Position numbers and translations under genes: made by a program
Shown here: positions 1-9,076 of the stretch, piece by piece
Layout of the letters: each line of letters starts with the position of its first letter
Position numbering within the stretch: position 1 is the first letter of the stretch
Assembly: GCF_001676725.1 (NCBI RefSeq)
Contig: NZ_CP016172.1
Span: forward strand, 3,782,001 to 3,846,000
Reading direction: 5' to 3'
DNA from: Bordetella flabilis
Lineage (GTDB): Bacteria; Pseudomonadota; Gammaproteobacteria; Burkholderiales; Burkholderiaceae_B
Length of the DNA stretch: 64,000 nt
The notes under the pieces: model-generated
Told to the model about the DNA's origin: nothing
Seen by the model: the letters and a program-made list of their open reading frames with translations, nothing else
The model's database searches: none

Positions 1-515
1 GTGGCCTCGACCACCACGGGCGTGTCTTCGGTATTGGGGCCGGTGTACAGGTTGCCGTCACGATCGGCGCTGACCGCCGCGATCAGCGCCACCTGGGGCG
101 TCAGGTCCACGAAATAGCGCGCGAACAGTTCCAGGTAGGTATGTACCGCGCCCAGCCTGATCTTGCCGCCAAACAGCAGCTGCGCGATGCGCTGCGACTG
201 CGGGCCGGAGTAGGCGTAATCCAGGCGGGTGGCAATACCGTTTTCGAATACATCCAGGTGTTCAGGGAGCACGATGCCGGATTGCACCATGTGCAGGTCG
301 CGCACCACGCGGTTGTCCGCGGCTGCCAGCGCCACCGCCAGCAGGTCGGCCTGCTTCTGGTTGTCGCCTTCCAGACACACCCGGTCGCCCGGCCGGATCA
401 CCGCTTCCAGCAGCGCGGTGGCGTCCCGCGCCTGCACGCGCTTGCCCTCGGCGAGGTGCGCGCCGGCCTGCAGTCGCGACAGCCTGCCACGCCTGGCATT
501 GTCCCAGTTGGACAT
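1..515 (-). CDS. mdcA: Malonate decarboxylase subunit alpha (MdcA), N-terminal part
   Basis: The alpha subunit of malonate decarboxylase transfers the acyl-carrier-protein thiol between acetyl and malonyl forms, so the complex can turn malonate into acetate and CO2 in the cytoplasm. The ATG is at 515 and the gene runs off the left edge, so about 171 residues are visible. Family hallmarks read from the sequence are an LLEAVIRPGDRV segment, LEGDNQKQADLLA, DLHMVQSG, and HTYLELFARYFVDLTPQVALI followed by GNLYTGPNTEDTP. A LysR gene is transcribed divergently 239 bp away, the usual arrangement for mdc operons. The remaining mdc genes would lie outside the window. Assignment rests on recalled family sequence. 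Confidence 0.88.
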   Translation of the reverse strand, partial: MSNWDNARRGRLSRLQAGAHLAEGKRVQARDATALLEAVIRPGDRVCLEGDNQKQADLLAVALAAADNRVVRDLHMVQSGIVLPEHLDVFENGIATRLDYAYSGPQSQRIAQLLFGGKIRLGAVHTYLELFARYFVDLTPQVALIAAVSADRDGNLYTGPNTEDTPVVVEA

Positions 516-754
516 ATCGATCTCTCCACAAACGCGGTCCCGCGACGGGGGCCGCCATCGGCAAGTAGAATCATATGACCGTTGGCGACGGCGATTTATG
601 AAGATGTCACCCGGCATTAAGAGGGATACGCAATGCAGGATGCAGTCACGCGGCAGTCGGCCACAGAGCCACCAACCCTGGGGGAGCCGGCCTTGCAGCG
701 TCCGGTCAAGCAGTATCCGGTGCCTCGCAGTGTCACCATGCAAAGGGTTTCGTA
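516..754. promoter_or_regulatory. Divergent mdcA / LysR intergenic control region
   Basis: This 239-bp non-coding interval separates the divergent mdcA and LysR start codons. It must hold promoters for both, and LysR-type regulators normally bind such intervals. It contains an AT-richer patch around 560-620. I could not identify a convincing -35/-10 pair or a clear T-N11-A dyad by eye, so only its role is inferred. Confidence 0.4.
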
Positions 755-1603
755 ATGCGCCCGCTCTCTCCCGAATTACTGCGCAGCTTCGTCGCGGTCG
801 TGCAGGCCGGCAGCTTCACGCTGGCGTCCGAGCGTGTCAGCCTGTCGCAGTCTACGGTCAGCCAGCACATACGTCGGCTGGAAGACGTCGTGGGTTGCCC
901 GCTTTTCGAACGCGATACGCGCAACGTGCGCATGACGCGCCAGGGCGAGGTCTTGTTTCGCTACGCGCGCGACATCCTCGAACTGATGGAGCAGGCGTTC
1001 ACCGCGGTCGGTGGCCCTGCGCTGAACGGCACGGTAAGACTGGGCATGTCCGAGGATTTCGCCTCGACCCGGCTGACCGATGCGCTGGGTACCTTCCAGC
1101 AGCGCAATCCCGGCGTCGAACTGCACATCGTCACCGGCATGAGCGGCGACCTCTTCCGTGAGCTGGATCAAGACCGCCACGACCTGGTGTTCGCGAAGCG
1201 CATCAGCGGCAGCCAACGCGGACAGATCGTGCGCACCGAGCGCTTGTACTGGTGCGTGGGGCCGCAGTCGCGCATCACCGGCGGCGAAGCCGTGTTGCCG
1301 CTGGCCCTGCACCCGGAGCCCAGCGTCTCCAGGACGCGCGTGCTCGAGACCTTGAAGGCGGTCGGGCGCGAGTACCGCATCACCACGGTGAGCAGCAGCG
1401 TGGCGGTGCTGAAGGCCGCCGTCATGGCCGGCCTCGGGATCAGCGCCTTCGCCGACTACGTTGTTCCGGAAGGCCTGGTCCGGCTGCAGCACGGCATGCC
1501 GGAACTGGGCACCCTGGAGTTCGTCATCGACCGGCCGGCGGCTGTGTCGCATGCCGTGCTCGCGCTGGAGAGCACGTTAAGAGCGGCAGCCCTGGATCTA
1601 TAG
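755..1603 (+). CDS. LysR-family transcriptional regulator, probably of the malonate decarboxylase operon
   Basis: A 282-residue LysR-type regulator. The N-terminal winged helix-turn-helix spans about residues 5-62 (LRSFVAVVQAGSFT, then SQSTVSQHIRRLE), followed by a periplasmic-binding-protein-like effector domain to the C-terminus. Length is near the family norm of about 300. It is divergent from mdcA, so control of malonate use (an MdcR-like role) is the natural guess, and malonate or a derivative may be the effector. That is inference from position only. The start at 755 gives the canonical spacing to the helix-turn-helix. Confidence 0.85.
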   Translation: MRPLSPELLRSFVAVVQAGSFTLASERVSLSQSTVSQHIRRLEDVVGCPLFERDTRNVRMTRQGEVLFRYARDILELMEQAFTAVGGPALNGTVRLGMSEDFASTRLTDALGTFQQRNPGVELHIVTGMSGDLFRELDQDRHDLVFAKRISGSQRGQIVRTERLYWCVGPQSRITGGEAVLPLALHPEPSVSRTRVLETLKAVGREYRITTVSSSVAVLKAAVMAGLGISAFADYVVPEGLVRLQHGMPELGTLEFVIDRPAAVSHAVLALESTLRAAALDL

Positions 1604-1695
1604 CTTCGATCCCGCGACTGCCGGCGGACCTCTCGCAGCGTTCCACCTTGTACGGCAAGGCTCGAACGTCAGGCCACGAGCCTCAGGCCCCCAGC

Positions 1696-1731
1696 GCCTA
1701 TCAAATCGCCTATCAAATCGCCTATCAAATT
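1696..1731. repeat. Three tandem copies of a 12-bp unit
   Basis: The unit GCCTATCAAATC is present three times head to tail (1696-1707, 1708-1719, 1720-1731); the last copy ends in T rather than C. It lies in the non-coding interval after the LysR gene. Confidence 0.9.
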
Positions 1732-1800
1732 AGGCCCGTCCCGCCGCCGATGGGGGCTCGCAGCAAGGCGCTTCCTTGAATGAAGGTTCTGTGCAATCAG

Positions 1801-1877
1801 GGGCTTGTCTGCGCGCTTAGGGCTTGTCTGCGCGCTTAGGGCTTCTCTGCGCGATTAAGGGCTTCTCTGCGCAATGA
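1801..1877. repeat. Four degenerate tandem copies of a 19-20-bp unit
   Basis: Copies start at 1801, 1820, 1839 and 1859. The first two are identical (GGGCTTGTCTGCGCGCTTA); the third and fourth read GGGCTTCTCTGCGC followed by GATTAA and AATGA. A fifth fragment (GGCGCTTCTTC) may follow. The whole 1604-1995 interval holds this array, the 12-bp array and a terminator hairpin, and no credible gene. Confidence 0.85.
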
Positions 1878-1953
1878 GGCGCTTCTTCAGGCGCCACAGG
1901 CTCGGACGTGGGTGGAAGGAATGCCTGATGTCCACGACGGCGTCCACCAAAGG

Positions 1954-1994
1954 ACAAGGGCTTAGATGATCTCTCATCTAAGCCCTTGTTTTTA
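1954..1994. terminator. Strong hairpin terminator between the LysR gene and tRNA-Pro
   Basis: A perfect 16-bp inverted repeat (1954-1969 and 1974-1989) with a 4-base loop. On the plus strand it is followed by a run of five or more T, as in a rho-independent terminator. On the minus strand it begins just past the CCA end of tRNA-Pro, so it probably also terminates the tRNA transcript, although the T-run on that side is poor. Confidence 0.75.
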
Positions 1995-1995
1995 C

Positions 1996-2074
<79 letters not shown>

Positions 2075-2114
2075 AGACCGAAAGTATATCAGATGTCCGC
2101 AGAGCGTGCGGCGT

Positions 2115-2549
2115 TCAGCGCGCCTGGTCTGCAGGGACCGGGTCCGCTGCATTCGGCTTCATGCCGATGCTGTTCAAGGCCTCGTCCAATACCGCCGATA
2201 CGCCGCTCAGTTCGGTGCGCAAGGCCTGTATTTCCCCGCTGCTGAAACGCACGGCGGCATCCTGGTCGTGCGGCACGTCGCGGGTATCGCCCAATCGGTT
2301 GCGCGCGCCGCTGATCGTGAAGCCCTGCTCGTAAAGCAGCGAGCGGATGCGGCGTATCAACAGGACTTCGTGGTGCTGGTAATAGCGCCGGTTGCCGCGC
2401 CGCTTGACCGGCTTCAATTGCGTGAACTCCTGCTCCCAGTACCGCAGGACATGCGGCTTCACGCCGCATAGTTCGCTCACCTCGCCAATGGTGAAGTAAC
2501 GCTTCGCGGGAATGGGAGGCAGGGTGACGGCAGGTTCGGGTCGAGTCAT
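2115..2549 (-). CDS. MerR-family transcriptional regulator downstream of ihfA
   Basis: A 144-residue MerR-like DNA-binding protein. The helix-turn-helix lies near the N-terminus ([19 protein letters not shown], about residues 18-36), followed by the WEQEF and RRYYQ wing motifs, then a coiled dimerisation segment. The usual metal-binding cysteines of MerR or CueR are not evident, so the ligand is unknown. It is the last gene after pheS-pheT-ihfA. I chose the ATG at 2549. A GTG at 2588, 18 bases past the ihfA stop, would add 13 proline-rich residues and is an alternative. Confidence 0.85.
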   Translation of the reverse strand: MTRPEPAVTLPPIPAKRYFTIGEVSELCGVKPHVLRYWEQEFTQLKPVKRRGNRRYYQHHEVLLIRRIRSLLYEQGFTISGARNRLGDTRDVPHDQDAAVRFSSGEIQALRTELSGVSAVLDEALNSIGMKPNAADPVPADQAR

Positions 2550-2606
2550 GGTAGGAATCAGCGGCAAGGGCCAAGCGGCCGGTGGCACATCACTGCAAGC
2601 AAGCTC

Positions 2607-2936
2607 TTATTCGTCGGCTGACGATTCGGCCGGCGTCGCAGTGTGCTCGACGATGCTCTTCAACTTCTGGCTGGCGTGGAAGGTCACCACGCGCCGTGCG
2701 GCAATAGGTATGGTCTCGCCGGTCTTGGGGTTGCGTCCGGGCCTGGGCGGCTTGTCCCGCACCTGGAAATTGCCGAAACCGGATAGCTTGACGGAGTCGC
2801 CGCGCGCCAGGGCATCGCGGATCTCCTCGAAGAAGGTGTCGACGATGTCCTTGGCCTCGCGCTTGTTCAAACCTACCCGTTCGAACAACAGCTCCGCGAG
2901 TTCGGCCTTGGTCAATGTGCGTGGCTCGGAAAGCAT
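2607..2936 (-). CDS. ihfA: Integration host factor subunit alpha
   Basis: A 109-residue HU/IHF-family DNA-bending protein that pairs with IHF-beta to shape promoters, origins and recombination sites. The DNA-intercalating arm GRNPKTGE is at about residues 67-74, and the N-terminal helices ([18 protein letters not shown]) are typical. The start at 2936 is preceded by an AAGGGGG ribosome-binding site about 12 bases upstream. An in-frame ATG further up runs into a stop, so no longer start is possible there. It sits 26 bp after pheT, as in the classical pheST-ihfA operon. Confidence 0.97.
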   Translation of the reverse strand: MLSEPRTLTKAELAELLFERVGLNKREAKDIVDTFFEEIRDALARGDSVKLSGFGNFQVRDKPPRPGRNPKTGETIPIAARRVVTFHASQKLKSIVEHTATPAESSADE

Positions 2937-2962
2937 GGCTATATCATCCCCCTTTCTTTGTC

Positions 2963-5380
2963 CTACGCGCGTTGACGCGCGCCATGTGCCTGGACCAGTC
3001 TGTCCCTGATGCGCGTGAGGCACTCGGCGACCCGCGCCTCGTCCAGCGTTGCATCAGTGTCCTGTAGCCAGAAGCGGAAAGCAAGGCTTTTTTCTTTAGC
3101 AGAATCATCGACTTGCGTCTTTTCACGCCACACGTCGAAGAGCCGTGCATCCTGCACGATGCCCAGTTGGGGATCGTTCGCCACGGCCTGCGCGATGGTA
3201 TCCAGCAAGGCCTGCGCGGGCAGTTCCAGCGGCACCCAAAGGGCCAGGTCGCGCACCACCACGGGCTGGCGCGACAGTTCGCGCACTTCGGGCAGGCGCC
3301 CCTGGACCAGCGCATCTACGTCCAGTTCGAACAATACGGGCGCGTGCGCGAGTTCGGCCTGCTGCGCCCAGCGGGGGTGCAGTTCGCCCAGCCAGCCGAT
3401 GGCCTTGCCGTCGAAAAGGACGCGCGCGCCGCGGCCCGGATGCAGGGCCGGATGCACCGCCGCCTCGAACCGCAGGGCGGACGCGCGCGCGCCGAACAAG
3501 GCCTGCACGTCCATCTTGACGTCATAGAAATCGACCGGCCGCGCGGGCATGCCCCACTGCTCTTCCACCTGCGGTCCCCAGGCGGCGCCCGCCAGCTTCA
3601 GCGGCTGCCTCACCCCGGCCACCGCCAGTTCCCCGTCGGCAACGCCGGCATCGCGGAAGAAGACGCGACCCAGCTCGAACACGCGCACCCGGGTCTGCTT
3701 GCGGTTGGCGTTATGGACAATGTTGGCCAGCAGACCGCCCAGCAGGCTCGAGCGCATCACGGCCAACTGGCTGGCGATGGGATTGAGCAGCTTGATGGGA
3801 TCGGCATTGCCGGCGTAGTCGCGCTCCCAGTCCGCTTCGACAAAGCTGAAGTTCACCACTTCCTGGTAGTCCAGCGCTGCCATGTCGCGGCGGATGGCAT
3901 GCGGGCTGTGCCGGGTCTCGGGCTGCACGCGCATCTTCGCCAAGGCCACGGGCGGCACGTCGGGAATACGCTCGAAGCCGTGGATACGCGCCACTTCCTC
4001 GATCAGGTCTTCCTCGATGCGCAAGTCGAAGCGGTATGACGGCGGCTCGACGACGAACGTGTCGTCCTCGATGGTATGAGGCAGGCCCAGGCGCGTGAAA
4101 ATCTGCGCGACGTCGTCGCGCTGCACGTCGATACCCAGCACGCGGCGGCAACGCGCCAGCCGCATGCGTACCGGCTCGCGCCTCGGCACATTAACGATCT
4201 GGTCGTCGATGGGACCGCATTCGCCGCCGCAGATATCCAGGATCAGCCCCGTGATCAGTTCCAGGTCCGCCGGAATGCTGGCGTAGTCCACGCCGCGTTC
4301 GAAGCGATGGCTGGCCTCGGAACTGAACTTGTAGCGCCGTGCGCGCCCCGCAATGGCCTCCGGCCACCAGAACGCGGCCTCCAGGTAGATATTGCGGGTC
4401 TCCAGCGTGACGGCGGTGGCGTCGCCGCCCATGATGCCGGCCAGGCTTTCCACCGCGGCGCCGGCCGAGATGACGCCCACGTCCTTGTCAAGGGCGATCG
4501 TCTGCCCGTTGAGCAGCGCCAGCGACTCGCCGGGCTCGGCCCAGCGCACCGTCAGGCCGCCCGAAATCCGGTCGAGGTCGAACACGTGCGTAGGCCGCCC
4601 CAGTTCGAGCATGACGTAATTGGAGATATCCACCAGCGCGGACACCGAACGCTGGCCGGCGCGTTCCAGGCGGGTCTTCATCCACGGCGGCGTCGCCGCG
4701 CGGGCATTCACGCCGCGGATGACACGTCCCGCGAAACGGCCGCACAGGTCGGGCGCCGCGATGGATACCGGCAGCACTTCGGTCAGCGCCGGGCGTACCG
4801 GCTGGGAGGACGGCAGGTGCAAGGCAGCACCGGTCAGTGCCGCGACTTCGCGCGCCACCCCCAGCATCGACAGGCAGTCCGCCCGGTTAGGCGTGAGCTT
4901 CAGGGTGAACAGCGTATCGTCCAGGTCCAGCGCCTCGCGCAACGAGGTGCCGGGGACGCTGTCGGCGGGCAGCTCCAGCAGGCCGGCATGATCCTGCGAC
5001 AGCCCGAGCTCACGCGCGGAACACAGCATGCCGGCCGACTCCACGCCGCGCATCCGGGCGGTACGGATGCTCAGTCCGCCCGGCAATTCGGCGCCCACGC
5101 GGGCCAGCGGAACCTTCATGCCCGCGGCTGCATTGGGCGCGCCGCAGACGATCTGCAAGCGCTGCCCGGATCCATCGTCGACCTGGCACACGCGCAGCTT
5201 GTCGGCGTCGGGATGCGGCGCGATGTCGACGATATGCGCGACCACCACACCGGAGAACGGCGGCGCGGCGGGGACCGTTTCTTCCACTTCCAGACCGGCC
5301 ATCGTCAAGCGATGAGCCAGATCCTGGGTATCGATGGGAGGGTTGACCAGCGCGCGCAGCCAGGATTCGGGAAATTGCAT
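2963..5380 (-). CDS. pheT: Phenylalanyl-tRNA synthetase beta subunit
   Basis: The large subunit of the alpha2-beta2 PheRS, charging tRNA-Phe in the cytoplasm. 805 residues, close to the usual 800. The N-terminus ([15 protein letters not shown]) is followed by the tRNA-binding OB-fold domain (about 40-150), the B3/B4 editing region, the B5 domain and a C-terminal ferredoxin-like anticodon-binding domain ending near the C-terminus. The ATG at 5380 is 13 bp after the pheS stop, so translation is probably coupled. Confidence 0.98.
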   Translation of the reverse strand: MQFPESWLRALVNPPIDTQDLAHRLTMAGLEVEETVPAAPPFSGVVVAHIVDIAPHPDADKLRVCQVDDGSGQRLQIVCGAPNAAAGMKVPLARVGAELPGGLSIRTARMRGVESAGMLCSARELGLSQDHAGLLELPADSVPGTSLREALDLDDTLFTLKLTPNRADCLSMLGVAREVAALTGAALHLPSSQPVRPALTEVLPVSIAAPDLCGRFAGRVIRGVNARAATPPWMKTRLERAGQRSVSALVDISNYVMLELGRPTHVFDLDRISGGLTVRWAEPGESLALLNGQTIALDKDVGVISAGAAVESLAGIMGGDATAVTLETRNIYLEAAFWWPEAIAGRARRYKFSSEASHRFERGVDYASIPADLELITGLILDICGGECGPIDDQIVNVPRREPVRMRLARCRRVLGIDVQRDDVAQIFTRLGLPHTIEDDTFVVEPPSYRFDLRIEEDLIEEVARIHGFERIPDVPPVALAKMRVQPETRHSPHAIRRDMAALDYQEVVNFSFVEADWERDYAGNADPIKLLNPIASQLAVMRSSLLGGLLANIVHNANRKQTRVRVFELGRVFFRDAGVADGELAVAGVRQPLKLAGAAWGPQVEEQWGMPARPVDFYDVKMDVQALFGARASALRFEAAVHPALHPGRGARVLFDGKAIGWLGELHPRWAQQAELAHAPVLFELDVDALVQGRLPEVRELSRQPVVVRDLALWVPLELPAQALLDTIAQAVANDPQLGIVQDARLFDVWREKTQVDDSAKEKSLAFRFWLQDTDATLDEARVAECLTRIRDRLVQAHGARQRA

Positions 5381-5393
5381 GATCAGCCGTAGG

Positions 5394-6416
5394 TTATTCG
5401 TTGAACTGGCGCAGGAAGCGCAAATCGCCTTCGTAGAATTGGCGCAGGTCGTTGACGCCATAGCGCAGCATCGTCAGGCGTTCCAGGCCGGAGCCGAAGG
5501 CAAAACCAATATAGCGCTCGGGATCGAGCCCGAAATTGCGCACGACTTCCGGATGCACCTGGCCCGAGCCGGAAATCTCCAGCCAGCGGCCGCGGTTGGG
5601 ACCGCTCGTGAACATCATGTCGATTTCCGCCGAGGGTTCCGTAAAAGGAAAGAAGGACGGCCGGAAACGCACCACCAGATCGTCGCTCTCGAAAAAGCAG
5701 CGCAGGAAGTCGGTGTATACGCCCTTCAGGTCGGCGAAGGAGATGTCTTCCGCGATCCACAGGCCTTCGACCTGGTGGAACATCGGGGAATGCGTGGCGT
5801 CGCTGTCGACGCGGTAGGTACGCCCCGGCGCGATGACCTTGATGGGCGGCTTGTTCATGCGGGCATAGCGCACCTGCATGGGACTGGTATGCGTGCGCAG
5901 CAGCAACGGCAGTCCTTGCGCGTCCTGCATGTCCACGTAGAACGTGTCCTGCATCGAACGCGCCGGATGATTTTCCGGATTGTTCAGCGCGGTGAAATTG
6001 GTCCAGTCGTTCTCGATCTCCGGGCCGTCGGCGACGTCGAAACCAATGGAACGAAAAATTTCCTCGACGCGTTCCCAGGTACGGATCACCGGGTGGATAC
6101 CGCCCATCGCGCGACCGCGCCCGGGCAGGGTCACGTCGATGGTTTCCGCGGCGAGCCGCGCATCCAGCTCCGCCTGGGCCAGCTCGGCACGGCGCTGGTT
6201 CAAAAGGCCTTCGATCTGCTGCTTGGCCTGGTTGATGCGCGCGCCCATCTCGCGCTTCTGCTCGGGGCCGAGTTGGGCCAGCTCCCTCAACATGCCCGTC
6301 AAGGCGCCTTCCTTGCCGAGGAAGCGCGCCTTCGCGTTCTCGAGCGCCGCGGCGTCGCGCGCAGCGGCGAATCGTTCTTGCGCCTGGAGCACCAGGTCGT
6401 CGATCAACAGAGTCAT
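5394..6416 (-). CDS. pheS: Phenylalanyl-tRNA synthetase alpha subunit
   Basis: The catalytic alpha subunit of PheRS, 340 residues. It has an N-terminal coiled-coil that contacts tRNA (about 1-90), then the class II synthetase core. Motif 2 is around [12 protein letters not shown] and [19 protein letters not shown], and motif 3 is [14 protein letters not shown] near the C-terminus. The 104-bp gap to rplT contains a hairpin and a tiny Phe-containing ORF, listed separately, which may control this gene. Confidence 0.98.
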   Translation of the reverse strand: MTLLIDDLVLQAQERFAAARDAAALENAKARFLGKEGALTGMLRELAQLGPEQKREMGARINQAKQQIEGLLNQRRAELAQAELDARLAAETIDVTLPGRGRAMGGIHPVIRTWERVEEIFRSIGFDVADGPEIENDWTNFTALNNPENHPARSMQDTFYVDMQDAQGLPLLLRTHTSPMQVRYARMNKPPIKVIAPGRTYRVDSDATHSPMFHQVEGLWIAEDISFADLKGVYTDFLRCFFESDDLVVRFRPSFFPFTEPSAEIDMMFTSGPNRGRWLEISGSGQVHPEVVRNFGLDPERYIGFAFGSGLERLTMLRYGVNDLRQFYEGDLRFLRQFNE

Positions 6417-6457
6417 GAGGAAAGCTGCCTAAGAAACGCCGGCGCGAAACGCGGCCG

Positions 6458-6478
6458 TCAAAACGCAAACAGGGCCAT
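6458..6478 (-). other. Candidate leader peptide (6 codons, two Phe) before pheS
   Basis: Reading down the minus strand from 6478: ATG GCC CTG TTT GCG TTT TGA, encoding Met-Ala-Leu-Phe-Ala-Phe. A GGGG run 5 bases upstream could serve as a weak ribosome-binding site. It lies between rplT and pheS, where E. coli has the pheM attenuation peptide. It overlaps the 3' arm of the hairpin at 6465-6493. Its small size means chance occurrence is quite possible. Confidence 0.3.
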
Positions 6479-6493
6479 GACAGCCCCGTTTGC
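6460..6493 (-). terminator. Hairpin with U-run between rplT and pheS (terminator or attenuator)
   Basis: On the minus strand GCAAACGGGGC and GCCCTGTTTGC form an 11-bp stem with one G-U pair and a 7-base loop, followed by GTTTTG. It has the form of an intrinsic terminator, but the downstream genes pheS-pheT must still be expressed, so partial read-through or attenuation is likely. Confidence 0.6.
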
Positions 6494-6520
6494 AGCAATG
6501 CGCGATACCTGTGAAGACGG

Positions 6521-6880
6521 TCAGGCGGACAGGGCTGCCTTGGCCTGTTGCACCACGGCGGCAAAGCCAGCCTTGTCCTTCACGGCCAGGTCGGCCAGCA
6601 CCTTGCGGTCCAGGTCGATCGACGCCTTCTTCAGGCCGGCCATGAACACGCTGTAGGTCACGCCGTGTTCACGCACGGCGGCGTTGATACGGGTGATCCA
6701 CAGGGCGCGGAACGTGCGCTTCTTGTTGCGGCGGTCGCGGTAGGCATATTGCCCGGCGCGCATGACCGCCTGCTTGGCGATGCGGAATACATTGCCGCGG
6801 CGACCGCGATAACCCTTGGCGGCGCTGAGGACTTTCTTGTGGCGGGCGCGGGCGGTAACGCCGCGTTTTACGCGAGGCAT
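6521..6880 (-). CDS. rplT: 50S ribosomal protein L20
   Basis: A 119-residue basic ribosomal protein that binds 23S rRNA early in 50S assembly. In E. coli it also represses its own operon at the translation level. The sequence [16 protein letters not shown] at the start and the [20 protein letters not shown] segment are characteristic. It follows rpmI by 19 bp on the same strand. Confidence 0.98.
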   Translation of the reverse strand: MPRVKRGVTARARHKKVLSAAKGYRGRRGNVFRIAKQAVMRAGQYAYRDRRNKKRTFRALWITRINAAVREHGVTYSVFMAGLKKASIDLDRKVLADLAVKDKAGFAAVVQQAKAALSA

Positions 6881-6899
6881 AGTGAATCTCCGTGATCTA

Positions 6900-7097
6900 T
6901 CAAGCGAAAGGCATCATGGCCTTGACCGAGGCGACATTCGTCTCGTGCACAGCGGCCGAACCGCGCAACTGGCGCTTGTTCTTGGTGGTCTTCTTGGTCA
7001 GGATGTGGCGCTTGAAAGCCTGGCCACGCTTGATGGATCCGCTGCCGCGAACCTTAAAGCGCTTGGAAGCGCTTTTCTTGGTCTTCATCTTGGGCAT
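6900..7097 (-). CDS. rpmI: 50S ribosomal protein L35
   Basis: A 65-residue ribosomal protein with the family N-terminus [16 protein letters not shown] and the C-terminal [15 protein letters not shown] motif. The start is the ATG at 7097; an upstream in-frame extension lacks family similarity. In most proteobacteria infC lies directly upstream. Here the upstream 346 bp are non-coding and infC is about 21.6 kb away, so this gene must have its own promoter. Confidence 0.97.
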   Translation of the reverse strand: MPKMKTKKSASKRFKVRGSGSIKRGQAFKRHILTKKTTKNKRQLRGSAAVHETNVASVKAMMPFA

Positions 7098-7443
7098 GAT
7101 ATGTCCGTTTCGAACCGTCCGTTGCGGGGACGTGGTTAACATTATGGTCACGCAGGTGCTTGGCGGTCCGAACTACGAAAGACCGCGCAAGGCTTCAAGG
7201 GCCTGAGGCCACCCGGCGCCACTTGTAGTGGTATTGCTCTGGGTATTGCTCTGGGTTACTACCGTTGTTGCTACCGCGCGTTGTTTCCATTGCGGCTAGC
7301 CCCCGGGCACTTCCCCGTTCTCCCCGCCACGACGCCTCAACAAGCACACGCCGAAGCCGGAAAGCCTTTGATTATATGGCATTTTTCCGGCACTTGTCTA
7401 ACCGCAGTCCGCTTGCCCTTCGGCCGGCCTTGCCCAGCCCCTC
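7098..7443 (-). promoter_or_regulatory. Non-coding region upstream of rpmI
   Basis: 346 bp between rpmI and the end of comM, both on the minus strand. It should carry the promoter for rpmI-rplT-pheS-pheT-ihfA. A CATAAT -10-like element lies on the minus strand at 7141-7146, but no good -35 sits 16-18 bases upstream. Two tandem copies of GGTATTGCTCTG occur at 7230-7253. No ORF here looks like a gene. Confidence 0.4.
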
Positions 7444-8961
7444 TCAGTTCATCACCTGGCGCAGTTGCACCCCCTCCGCGATGTGCCTGCTGCCTACCCT
7501 GGCCACGCCTTCCAGGTCGGCCGCGGTCCGCGCGACCCGCAATACCCGATGCGCCGCCCTGCCGGAGGCATTGAGCCGGCTGATGGCCTCGCGCAGCAGG
7601 ACGCGCGCATCGTCGTCCAGGGCACAGTGCGCGTCCAGCTCCGCGCCGGCCAGATGGGCATTCAGCCCGCGCTGGCGGTCGTGCTGGCGTGCGCGGCAGG
7701 CCAGCACGCGGTCCCGTACCGCGGCCGACGGCTCCCCGGGCGGCGCATCCATCCACTCCGGATCCGCCGGCGGCAGCTCGATTTGCAGGTCGATGCGGTC
7801 CAGCAAGGGACCCGACAGCCTGGCCCGGTAGCGGATGGCCTGCTCGGGCGTGCAGCGGCACGCGACGCGCGGATGGCCACGCCAGCCGCAGGGACAGGGA
7901 TTCATCGCCGCGACCAATTGAAACCGCGCGGGATACTGCAATGTCCCGGCGGCGCGGGCAATCGACACCTTGCCGGTCTCCAGCGGTTCGCGCAGCGCTT
8001 CGAGCGCGCCGCGATCGAACTCAGGCAACTCATCCAGGAACAACACGCCATGGTGCGCCAGGCTGATTTCACCGGGCCGCGGCCGGCTGCCGCCGCCGAC
8101 CAGAGCGACCGCCGTCGCGCAATGGTGCGGGGCGCGAAACGGCGGCTGGAGGCTGAAGCCGGCGCCGCGGCCGGCCAGCCCCGCGATGGCCGCGACCTCC
8201 AGCGCATGCAGGTGCGACAACGGCGGCAACAGGCCCGGCATGCGATACGCCAGCATGCTTTTACCGGCGCCGGGCGGGCCCACCATCAACAGGCTATGTC
8301 CACCGGCGGCCGCCAGTTCCAGGGCGCGTCGCGCGCCGCCCTGGCCGCGCACATCCGACAGGCAGGGCGGTGCGGTCGCCGCCGGCCAGGGCGCCGGCTC
8401 GGCGGCCGGCAGCGGTGCGGTTCCGGCCAGGTGCGCGACTACTTCCGTCAACGTGCGCGCCCCCAGGACCGTCAGCCCTGGCACATGCGCCGCCTGGGCC
8501 GCGCTGGCCGCCGGCAGGACCAGGGTCGCATCGGGATCATCGCGCGCCACGGCCAGCGCAATCGCCAGCGGTGCCGCAACCGGCACCAGGACACCTGTCA
8601 AGGACAGCTCGCCCGCGACCACCAGCCTGGCCAGGCATGACGCGCCCTCGTGCGTCTTCAGCTCCGGCATCGCCACCTGCCCCGATGCCAGCAATACGCC
8701 CAGCGCCATCGGCAGGTCGAAGCGGGCCGATTCCTTGCGCAGGTCCGCGGGAGACAGGTTCACCGTGATGCGGCCAGCGGGAAACTCGAATCCGCTGTTC
8801 TGGATGGCCGCGCGCACGCGCTCGCGGCTTTCGCGTACTTCCACCCCGGCCAGGCCGACCACGGTGAACGACGGCAGTCCCGCGGCCAGGTGCGTCTCCA
8901 CGCGCACGAAAACAGCGTGCAGCCCCAGCAAGGCACGGCTGTTCAGGATGGCAAGACTCAC
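7444..8961 (-). CDS. comM: YifB/ComM-family Mg-chelatase-like AAA+ ATPase
   Basis: ComM is a hexameric helicase that drives branch migration during natural transformation in Vibrio and Haemophilus; YifB is the enterobacterial name. 505 residues from the GTG at 8961 (MSLAILNSRALLGLHA), matching the family length. An N-terminal Lon-substrate-like domain (about 1-170) precedes the AAA+ core, with Walker A GPPGAGKS at 228-235, Walker B VLFLDELPEF, and a C-terminal zinc-ribbon-like CPCGWRGH segment. In-frame codons run upstream to about 9093 but lack family similarity. An ordinary housekeeping copy; it does not by itself show competence. Confidence 0.93.
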   Translation of the reverse strand: MSLAILNSRALLGLHAVFVRVETHLAAGLPSFTVVGLAGVEVRESRERVRAAIQNSGFEFPAGRITVNLSPADLRKESARFDLPMALGVLLASGQVAMPELKTHEGASCLARLVVAGELSLTGVLVPVAAPLAIALAVARDDPDATLVLPAASAAQAAHVPGLTVLGARTLTEVVAHLAGTAPLPAAEPAPWPAATAPPCLSDVRGQGGARRALELAAAGGHSLLMVGPPGAGKSMLAYRMPGLLPPLSHLHALEVAAIAGLAGRGAGFSLQPPFRAPHHCATAVALVGGGSRPRPGEISLAHHGVLFLDELPEFDRGALEALREPLETGKVSIARAAGTLQYPARFQLVAAMNPCPCGWRGHPRVACRCTPEQAIRYRARLSGPLLDRIDLQIELPPADPEWMDAPPGEPSAAVRDRVLACRARQHDRQRGLNAHLAGAELDAHCALDDDARVLLREAISRLNASGRAAHRVLRVARTAADLEGVARVGSRHIAEGVQLRQVMN

Positions 8962-9076
8962 GACTGGCCCCTCCGGCAGGAAGACGGCACAGTATGCGAG
9001 GACGCCGCCCGCAAACCTCATGTGGCGTGATGAAAAGGTCGCAGTCGCCGGAGCCGGATGGCGACCAAGGACACCC

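Noticed and set aside
1954..1989. 16-bp inverted repeat considered as an IS or integration end
   Set aside because: It has a short loop and a T-run beside a tRNA, with no transposase or target duplication, so a terminator is the simpler reading.
4076..5392. A 438-codon plus-strand frame inside pheT
   Set aside because: Antisense shadow; pheT on the minus strand has intact PheRS-beta domains.
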